Shown here piece by piece: positions 57,915-64,000 of a stretch of DNA of 64,000 nucleotides (position 1 is the stretch's first letter; each line of letters begins with the position of its first letter). This DNA comes from Thermodesulfobacteriota bacterium (GTDB lineage: Bacteria > Desulfobacterota > Thermodesulfobacteria > Thermodesulfobacteriales > Thermodesulfobacteriaceae). The translations under genes were made by a program, and so were the position numbers. The stretch covers positions 32,576 through 96,575 of the forward strand of contig JAUQPD010000035.1 of assembly GCA_030550555.1 (NCBI GenBank), read 5' to 3'. The notes beneath the pieces are model-generated. The model was not told the origin of the DNA. It saw only the letters and a list, made by a program, of their open reading frames with translations, and searched no databases.

Positions 57915-60431
57915 TTATTTTTCCAACAACTCAAGGAGTTGTTGAATTGTAAAAGGTTTAATTAAGGCTCCATGTAGTCCAGAGTGGTTAAGATCTTTAA
58001 CAATAGACTTATCAAAGTAACCTGAGATAAGGATAACTTTAAGTGTTGGATCGTATTCTTTTAGTTTTTGAAAGGTTTCTATGCCATTAAGTCTACCAGG
58101 TACAAGTAAATCAACAATGGCAAAATCAAAGGGTTTGCCGGAGCGCCTTGCTCGAAGATAAACCTCAACCGCAGAATCTCCGTTAGGTGCAGTTTCGACT
58201 TCGTAATTGAATTGTTCAAGAAGTTCCTTCAAGGTATCTCGCACAAGATCATCATCATCAACAAGAAGGATTCTTGGCTTTTTCTGAACGGAACTGTTTA
58301 TTTTTTCAAGGATTTGCTTTTCGTCTAATGCAGGAAGTTCTATGGTAAAGGTAGTTCCCTTTTCAGGTTTAGATTCAACTGATATATTTCCTGAGTGGGC
58401 TTTTACAACCTCTTTAACTACATATAGTCCAAGTCCTGTTCCTCCAGGTTTTGTTGTGAAAAAGGGTTCAAAGATTCTATCTTTATATTTTTCTGGAAGC
58501 CCTATGCCCTGATCACTTATGGAAAGTTTGATATAATTTTTCATAGACCTTGTCACAGGTTCAAGAGTTATCTCAATAACTCCTCCACGAGGCATGGCTT
58601 CAATAGCATTTAAGACTAGATTCATCCACATAATGGAGATTAACTCCTTATCGACTTCAACAAGGGGAAGAGGCCTCTTTATTTTGTAGTGCACCTCATA
58701 ATTCCATTTCCCTGCAAGCACAATAGATGTATAGTGCCTTATTAATTCCTCGAGATCCACTTTTTCCTTAACAGGTTCTTCACCTCTAACGAGAGTCAGT
58801 AACTCCCTACCCAGGAGTCTTACCCCCATAAGCGAGTCCTGCAAAGAGAGAAAAAGGGCTCTTACCTCGGGTGTAAGCTTTCTTCTCGGAAGTTTTGCCT
58901 TAAGTAATTCTAATTGATTCATCACCGCAAATAACTTATTGTTGAAATCATGAGCAAGGCCACCTGCAATGTTTCTAAGGAGATTAAGTTTTTCTAAGAA
59001 AAGCTTCTGACGCTCAAGAATTACCTTTTCTGTTACATCTCTTAAGAAGAAAAGAACTCCCTTTAGTTGATTGTCCTTTCTTATTGGTATCAATTCTCCC
59101 TCAAAAGTTCTCTCTCTGTCGCCCTCTTGGATAGTCTCGATAAAACCAAGTGGATCTCTGTTATGCTTTATCATTTCAAAATAGCTCTTTAGATTTTTAA
59201 TTGCACTGATTGAGGGGCACATTTCCCAGAGGGCCAAATTAGAGTTGCTATTTCCTTCAAAACAGACCTTCTCGCCTTTTTGATTTACCCATATGACCTG
59301 TCCCTCAGGATTTAGATAGTAGACCATAAAATCACTGTATCTTAAAACAGTATCGAGAAAGGTCTTTTCTCTCTCTAAGGATTCCTTTGTCTCTTTCAGT
59401 TGTCGGTTTTTAATAAAAAGGGAGTAAGACATAACCACGAGGATGAGTAGAAAAATGAAGAGCACGATTGAAATGAGGGGTAGGTATTTTTCTTTAAATC
59501 TTTTAAAATAAAGTTCACCAAGCTCAGCGTAAGGGCCCTTCATGAGATCAAGTAAAAGTTTTTCCACTGGTGTATAGTCAAGAGGCAGATAAAAGACTGC
59601 TTCCATTTGCCTTGCAAGGTCAGAGTTAGGAGGAATCTCGAGGAGAGTCTGGGCAAGAGCCTTTATTTTTTCATGAGGAGTTCCCTCAAGGGCAAGAACA
59701 GGCCATTCAGGATAGAGTTCTGAGCTTACAAGAAGAGGAAAGCCTTCATAGGTCCTTCTATTGAGAATCTTTATATCATTCAGGGATATCTGTCCTTCAG
59801 AACTTAGACGTTCTAAAATTCCTGTCCTTATAGTTCCAGCACTGACTTCTCCCCTCAATACTGCCCATACTACTTCGTCATGAGTACCATAGAATCTGGG
59901 TTTTATGTGATCCTCTCTGATACCTACTTTATACAACTCGTAGAGGGCAATCAGATATCCACCAAAGGATTCTGGATCTACCGCTCCAAACTCTTCACCT
60001 CGAAGATCCCGAAGTTCTTCAATAGGGCTGTCCTTTCTTGCAAAAATTACCCCTCCAAAAAAGGGATAGTAATCAGTAAGTTCATATTGACTTAAACTCA
60101 GGATGATACGGTAATTTAGATTGTCTCTTTTCCCTATTTCTCGGATGAGCATGGCTTGGTAAGGGTTAGTAAGAATAAAGTTCAGTTTGCCCTCAAGAGC
60201 CTGTTTTTTTAGTTCTTCAAAAGGTAAAAAGCGAAAATCAATTGAAAAGGAAAGTCTTTTTTCCAAGTAATTTTTTAGGGGATAAAACCTATTCTTTTCA
60301 ATCCTTTCCCCTCTTTTTGCAAGGATACCAAATACTAAAGGCTTCTCAAGGCTGTCCTTACAGTTCCCCTTTAGTGACAAAATAGAGAGTAGTAAGATAA
60401 TTAAAAGGAGGATTAAGATTGACCTTGTCAC
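57915..60431 (-). CDS. Hybrid sensor histidine kinase with PhnD-like periplasmic sensor domain, PAS and receiver
   Basis: KPLVFGILAKRGERIEKNRFYPLKNYLEKRLSFSIDFRFLPFEELKKQALEGKLNFILTNPYQAML; GGLAHDFNNKLFAV; GGTGLGLYVVKEVVKAHSG; receiver ILLVDDDDLVRDTL. Confidence 0.92.
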   Translation of the reverse strand: MTRSILILLLIILLLSILSLKGNCKDSLEKPLVFGILAKRGERIEKNRFYPLKNYLEKRLSFSIDFRFLPFEELKKQALEGKLNFILTNPYQAMLIREIGKRDNLNYRIILSLSQYELTDYYPFFGGVIFARKDSPIEELRDLRGEEFGAVDPESFGGYLIALYELYKVGIREDHIKPRFYGTHDEVVWAVLRGEVSAGTIRTGILERLSSEGQISLNDIKILNRRTYEGFPLLVSSELYPEWPVLALEGTPHEKIKALAQTLLEIPPNSDLARQMEAVFYLPLDYTPVEKLLLDLMKGPYAELGELYFKRFKEKYLPLISIVLFIFLLILVVMSYSLFIKNRQLKETKESLEREKTFLDTVLRYSDFMVYYLNPEGQVIWVNQKGEKVCFEGNSNSNLALWEMCPSISAIKNLKSYFEMIKHNRDPLGFIETIQEGDRERTFEGELIPIRKDNQLKGVLFFLRDVTEKVILERQKLFLEKLNLLRNIAGGLAHDFNNKLFAVMNQLELLKAKLPRRKLTPEVRALFLSLQDSLMGVRLLGRELLTLVRGEEPVKEKVDLEELIRHYTSIVLAGKWNYEVHYKIKRPLPLVEVDKELISIMWMNLVLNAIEAMPRGGVIEITLEPVTRSMKNYIKLSISDQGIGLPEKYKDRIFEPFFTTKPGGTGLGLYVVKEVVKAHSGNISVESKPEKGTTFTIELPALDEKQILEKINSSVQKKPRILLVDDDDLVRDTLKELLEQFNYEVETAPNGDSAVEVYLRARRSGKPFDFAIVDLLVPGRLNGIETFQKLKEYDPTLKVILISGYFDKSIVKDLNHSGLHGALIKPFTIQQLLELLEK

Positions 60432-60461
60432 AGCTAATAATATTTTAGAAATTCTCAGAAC

Positions 60462-61574
60462 TTAGTCAAGAAGGACGAGGTTGTCTCTATGAATAACCTC
60501 TTTGTCAGGACGTCCTTTATCTGAGAGAAATTTTAGAAGGTCTTCAGAGGAGTAATTGGTTAGCCCTTTACCTAAGAGTTTATTGGCTTCTCCATATATC
60601 TCTACGCAGGCACCTTTTGGAAAGGTTCCCTCAATACTGATTATTCCATTTAAAAGAAGGCTTTTTCCAGTCTGCAGAATAGCATTTTCAGCACCATGGT
60701 CTATGTAGATCTTACCTTCAGGTTTTAAGTAATATTTTATCCAGATTTTTCGCATTGAAAGTTTTCGTTCCTGAGGAAGGAAAACAGTACCGATGTCTTC
60801 TCCTGAGAAAAGTCTCTCCAGTACAAGAGGGGTGCGACCAGGAAGAATTGCCATGGGTATACCAGATGAGGTCACCATTTTTCCTGCAAGGAGCTTAGAA
60901 TACATACCACCTCTACCGAGTTTACCAGGTTTTTTGCCTGCCATCGAAAAGATAGTTTCGTCCACTTTTTCAACAGCCGAAATCCTCTCAGCTTGAGGAT
61001 TATCTCTTGGATCTTCCGTGTAAAGGCCATCAATATCAGAGAGAATTAAGAGACCATCTGCAGGTAAAGCAAGAGTGACAAGGGCAGAGAGAATATCATT
61101 ATCACTGAATCGGATTTCTTCAGTAGCTACCGTATCATTTTCATTAATCACAGGTATTATGCCCCATGTCAAAAGAGTGTGAAGAGTTTTTCTGGCATTT
61201 AGATAGCGATTTCTTTGAGAGAGATCTTCAGAGGTCAGTAATATTTGGGCAACTTTCAACGCATATTGCTCAAAAACCTCTTCGTAGGCCCGAATAAGAT
61301 CTGCTTGTCCACAGGCAGCAAGGGCCTGTTTCTCTGAAAGAGAAAGCGGACGCTTGTAGAATTTTAGCTTTGCTCGCCCACAAGCGATGGCACCTGAAGA
61401 GACTATCACGACTCTTTTGTCGCTCTTAAATAACCTCTGAACCTCATAAGCAATATTTGAAAGAACACCATAATTAAGGCCCTCATCGTCTTTGGTTATA
61501 ACAGCACTACCAATCTTAAGAACAATAACTTTTGCCCGACTTAAATATTGAAGAAAGGATTCTCTTGCGTCCAT
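60462..61574 (-). CDS. proB: Glutamate 5-kinase
   Basis: AKVIVLKIGSAVITKDDEGLNY, VSSGAIACGR, NENDTVATEEIRFSDNDILSALV, GRGGMYSKLLAGKM; start MDARESF preferred over ORF start 61667. Confidence 0.95.
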   Translation of the reverse strand: MDARESFLQYLSRAKVIVLKIGSAVITKDDEGLNYGVLSNIAYEVQRLFKSDKRVVIVSSGAIACGRAKLKFYKRPLSLSEKQALAACGQADLIRAYEEVFEQYALKVAQILLTSEDLSQRNRYLNARKTLHTLLTWGIIPVINENDTVATEEIRFSDNDILSALVTLALPADGLLILSDIDGLYTEDPRDNPQAERISAVEKVDETIFSMAGKKPGKLGRGGMYSKLLAGKMVTSSGIPMAILPGRTPLVLERLFSGEDIGTVFLPQERKLSMRKIWIKYYLKPEGKIYIDHGAENAILQTGKSLLLNGIISIEGTFPKGACVEIYGEANKLLGKGLTNYSSEDLLKFLSDKGRPDKEVIHRDNLVLLD

Positions 61575-61715
61575 AGAGTAAAAATATACTCCCTGTGAAT
61601 TAAAATACAATCTATCAATGAAAGTTTTTAAGAATGAAATCTCTTGAAATTTTACAAAGTTTAGCATAATATCCCTCTAGAGTAAGAACAGTTTCCCACT
61701 GCTTAGTCTTTTAAA

Positions 61716-62525
61716 ATGTTGAGATTTCTATACTTACCAAAGGAGAATCTAAAGGCACCTGAAGTCTTTCTAAAGATAGTTGAAGACTTTAGGATTGAGC
61801 TTATCCCTCTTAAAGAGTGTGTTAAGGAGTTAGAAAGTGAGCTAGCCCGAAACACTGCATCTTTTAATGGAATACTTGTTCTCGGAGGGGATGGTACACT
61901 TTTAAAAGCAGTGCCCTATGCCTATGATTTAAATCTTCCAATCCTCGGTGTCAATATGGGCAAGTTTGGTTTCCTCACAGAGGTTACTCTTGAAGAGCTT
62001 TCTTTGGTTTTTGAAAAGTGGATAAAAGGTGAAGTTCACCTTGATGAAAGAGCTGTCTTAAAGGTGAGTTATGGAGCTAATGAAGAGATTGTCCTCAATG
62101 AGGGTGCAATTCTTAAGGGACCCCTCGGCAGAATTATAACCTTAGAGGTCACAGTAGTTGAGGAGCAAGATACCTTTCAATTTAGCGGTGATGGCTTAAT
62201 AATAAGTACTCCTACTGGCTCAACTGCCTATAATCTCAGTGCTGGTGGTCCTGTCGTTCATCCCCGCACTTCAGCTACTGTCCTCACACCCATTTGCGCC
62301 TTTCGGCCCCAGATAAAACCACTTATCCTACCTGATAGCTTTTCCCTTGAAGTAAAATTAGTCGAGGGAGAGGAGGAAGTCCACCTCCTCCTTGATGGAA
62401 GGACTAATTGGTTCCTCTCAAAGGATCATCCTGTCCGCTTTAAAAAAGCAGAAAAAAAGATAAAGCTTGTTGCCTCACCCTCAAAGAGCTATCTAAAGAT
62501 ATTGCGAGAAAAATTTAAATGGTAG
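61716..62525 (+). CDS. nadK: NAD kinase
   Basis: LGGDGTLLKAVPYA, GVNMGKFGFLTE, STPTGSTAYNLSAGGPVVHP. Confidence 0.96.
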   Translation: MLRFLYLPKENLKAPEVFLKIVEDFRIELIPLKECVKELESELARNTASFNGILVLGGDGTLLKAVPYAYDLNLPILGVNMGKFGFLTEVTLEELSLVFEKWIKGEVHLDERAVLKVSYGANEEIVLNEGAILKGPLGRIITLEVTVVEEQDTFQFSGDGLIISTPTGSTAYNLSAGGPVVHPRTSATVLTPICAFRPQIKPLILPDSFSLEVKLVEGEEEVHLLLDGRTNWFLSKDHPVRFKKAEKKIKLVASPSKSYLKILREKFKW

Positions 62526-62531
62526 GGATTG

Positions 62532-62894
62532 TTAAGCTTTTTCCTCCTCCTCTTTTTTGAAAAATTTTTCCGTAAGTTCTTCCTTAGTTTCTTTGACCAC
62601 TTCTTTTGCTTTCTCGAGAGTTTCTGCTAAAACTCCTTTTTTCTCTTCAATAAGCTCTTTGGCCTTGTGGGTAACTTCTTCAAGTTTTTCACCTGCTTTT
62701 TGTTTTAAGGTAGAGACCTTTCCTTTGATCTGTTGGGTTTCCTCCTTTAATTTTTCAGCCTTTTCCTCAGCTTCTGCCCTAAGACGTCTTCTAAGTTCAG
62801 CACCACTTGTTGGTGCATAGAGAAGGGCAACCAGAGCCCCAACCGCTGCTCCTGCAACAAAAGCAAGCAAAAGAGAAGTTTTGTTTTCTGCCAT
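62532..62894 (-). CDS. YtxH-domain protein
   Basis: Single N-terminal glycine/alanine TM LLLAFVAGAAVGALVALLYAPTSGAELRRRL followed by Lys/Glu helices. Confidence 0.75.
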   Translation of the reverse strand: MAENKTSLLLAFVAGAAVGALVALLYAPTSGAELRRRLRAEAEEKAEKLKEETQQIKGKVSTLKQKAGEKLEEVTHKAKELIEEKKGVLAETLEKAKEVVKETKEELTEKFFKKEEEEKA

Positions 62895-62965
62895 AACATT
62901 ACCTCCTATAGTTTAGTGTATTTCAAACTCGTAATCTTTTTTTAATCTTTCAAGAAGTTCTCTAA

Positions 62966-63323
62966 TTATATGCCTGAATCTAATTTTAAACTCTCATTGT
63001 ATAAATCTGCTATAAACAGTTTTCCTTTATCAGTAATTTTTATACGATAAATCCTATTGAATTCATCGGCTTCTATTATGATTAAACCGTAAGTAAACAA
63101 TCTTTCTAATGCTTCTAAAATCATTTTGTATTTTTACGACAGATACATATACTGGAGAGGCCATTCGTGGATTAGCATAACCCAAAGATGGGTCACCATG
63201 CTTATGAGATGCCTTTCCGATTGCTTTTAAAATTGCATCAGCACTGTTGAACTTTTTATTCCCTATGATAATTTCTTTTATCCAAGGATATTTTACTCTA
63301 TCATTTTTCGAGGGCACTTGCAT
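62966..63323 (-). pseudogene. Frameshifted small ORF with winged-helix-like C-terminal part, function unknown
   Basis: ORF 63063..63323 (MQVPSKNDRVKYPWIKEIIIGNKKF...) and a second frame MILEALERLFTYGLIIIEADEFNRIYRIKITDKGKLFIADLYNESLKLDSGI* overlap at an A-rich junction. Confidence 0.4.
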
Positions 63324-63550
63324 AACTTTGCAGAAAGCTAAGCTTTTTCTAGAATTTTTATTTTATGAAATTTTTGCCCAAAGTCAAGTAGAATTTTCGT
63401 AATTTCTCTTGAGCAGGTCAGATTCTAGAATCATCTTAATATTAAACCAAGATTTACTGAGAAGAGGCGAAAGGGTGTATGAGGTTGGAAGGTAGGTTTG
63501 TTTTTTAAACCATTAAGATGAAAGTTTTTTTTGATTCTTTTTGAATTTCT

Positions 63551-64000
63551 TCAAGCGAATTTATGCGAATCGTTAGCTTGAGTATTTTCTTTAAAATCTC
63601 TATTGTTAATAGTTCTCACCTTTTCCATAATATCCTCCTCCACCCTCCCGACCCTTTCCTCCAGAGCCTCAAGCACCATCTCCTGAGCACTAAGTAATAA
63701 ACCCTGCTGTAGCCCCTGTTGAAGCCCTTCTCTCAAAGCCTCTTCTCTTATGTCGTCCCAAAAGGTTCTTATCTCCCTCTCCCCCTTCTCACCTCCCCCC
63801 TCCCCCCTCAATAATTTTATTTATCACTATTCTATCGTCAACACCACAAACCACCGCCACATACCTTACCCTAAACCCAAAACAAATTCTTCCCCCTCTC
63901 ACTGAGCATTATCCCAAGCTCTATCGTCCTCCTAAGCACCTCTATCACCTCATCAAAACAAACCCGCTCCACATTCTTCTGCAACCAAAGAAATCTATAC
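63551..64000 (-). pseudogene. Degraded Rpn/PD-(D/E)XK transposase-like protein, C-terminal part
   Basis: Minus-strand pieces YRFLWLQKNVERVCFDEVIEVLRRTIELGIMLSERGKNLFWV* and, in other frames, REEALREGLQQGLQQGLLLSAQEMVLEALEERVG; typical EGxxxGxxxG C-terminus. Confidence 0.5.

Noticed and set aside
1-64000. CRISPR arrays, prophage or insertion sequences
   Set aside because: No regularly spaced direct repeats, cas genes, integrases, structural phage genes or intact transposases were seen.

Overview
This 64-kb AT-rich bacterial chromosomal window is mostly densely packed housekeeping genes. The gene content suggests a thermophilic Thermodesulfobacteria-like anaerobe; that placement is inference. 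I found no CRISPR array, prophage or intact transposase. Housekeeping content: smpB, ffh, proS, lpxD, era, nadB, apgM, tatBC, alr, argH, dnaE, proB, nadK. RNA genes: tRNA-Sec, SRP RNA and a tRNA with CAT anticodon. Accessory content: two hybrid sensor kinases, a TonB receptor locus, a lactate permease/dehydrogenase pair, a split TSUP sulfite-exporter-like locus divergent from a PsrAB-like Mo oxidoreductase, and a 12-gene complex I operon without nuoEFG but with four antiporter-like subunits. The most striking observation is in nuoB (41786..42262). Its reading frame has an in-frame TGA exactly where the first cysteine of the tandem Cys-Cys motif belongs (FGLA-U-CAIEMM), a ligand position of terminal 4Fe-4S cluster N2. 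A perfect GGCTGC-AGGT-GCAGCC hairpin lies 17 nt downstream at a bacterial SECIS position, and a clear tRNA-Sec (UCA anticodon) gene is present at 11.55-11.64 kb. This suggests a selenocysteine-containing complex I. The ORF track misses it because it treats TGA as a stop. Other second-look items: a divergent candidate sigma54 promoter region with paired palindromes, a likely AUU start codon for alr, a frameshifted thioesterase, several decayed genes (HEPN, PD-(D/E)XK-type, Rpn-like), and a competing-arm G-rich terminator.
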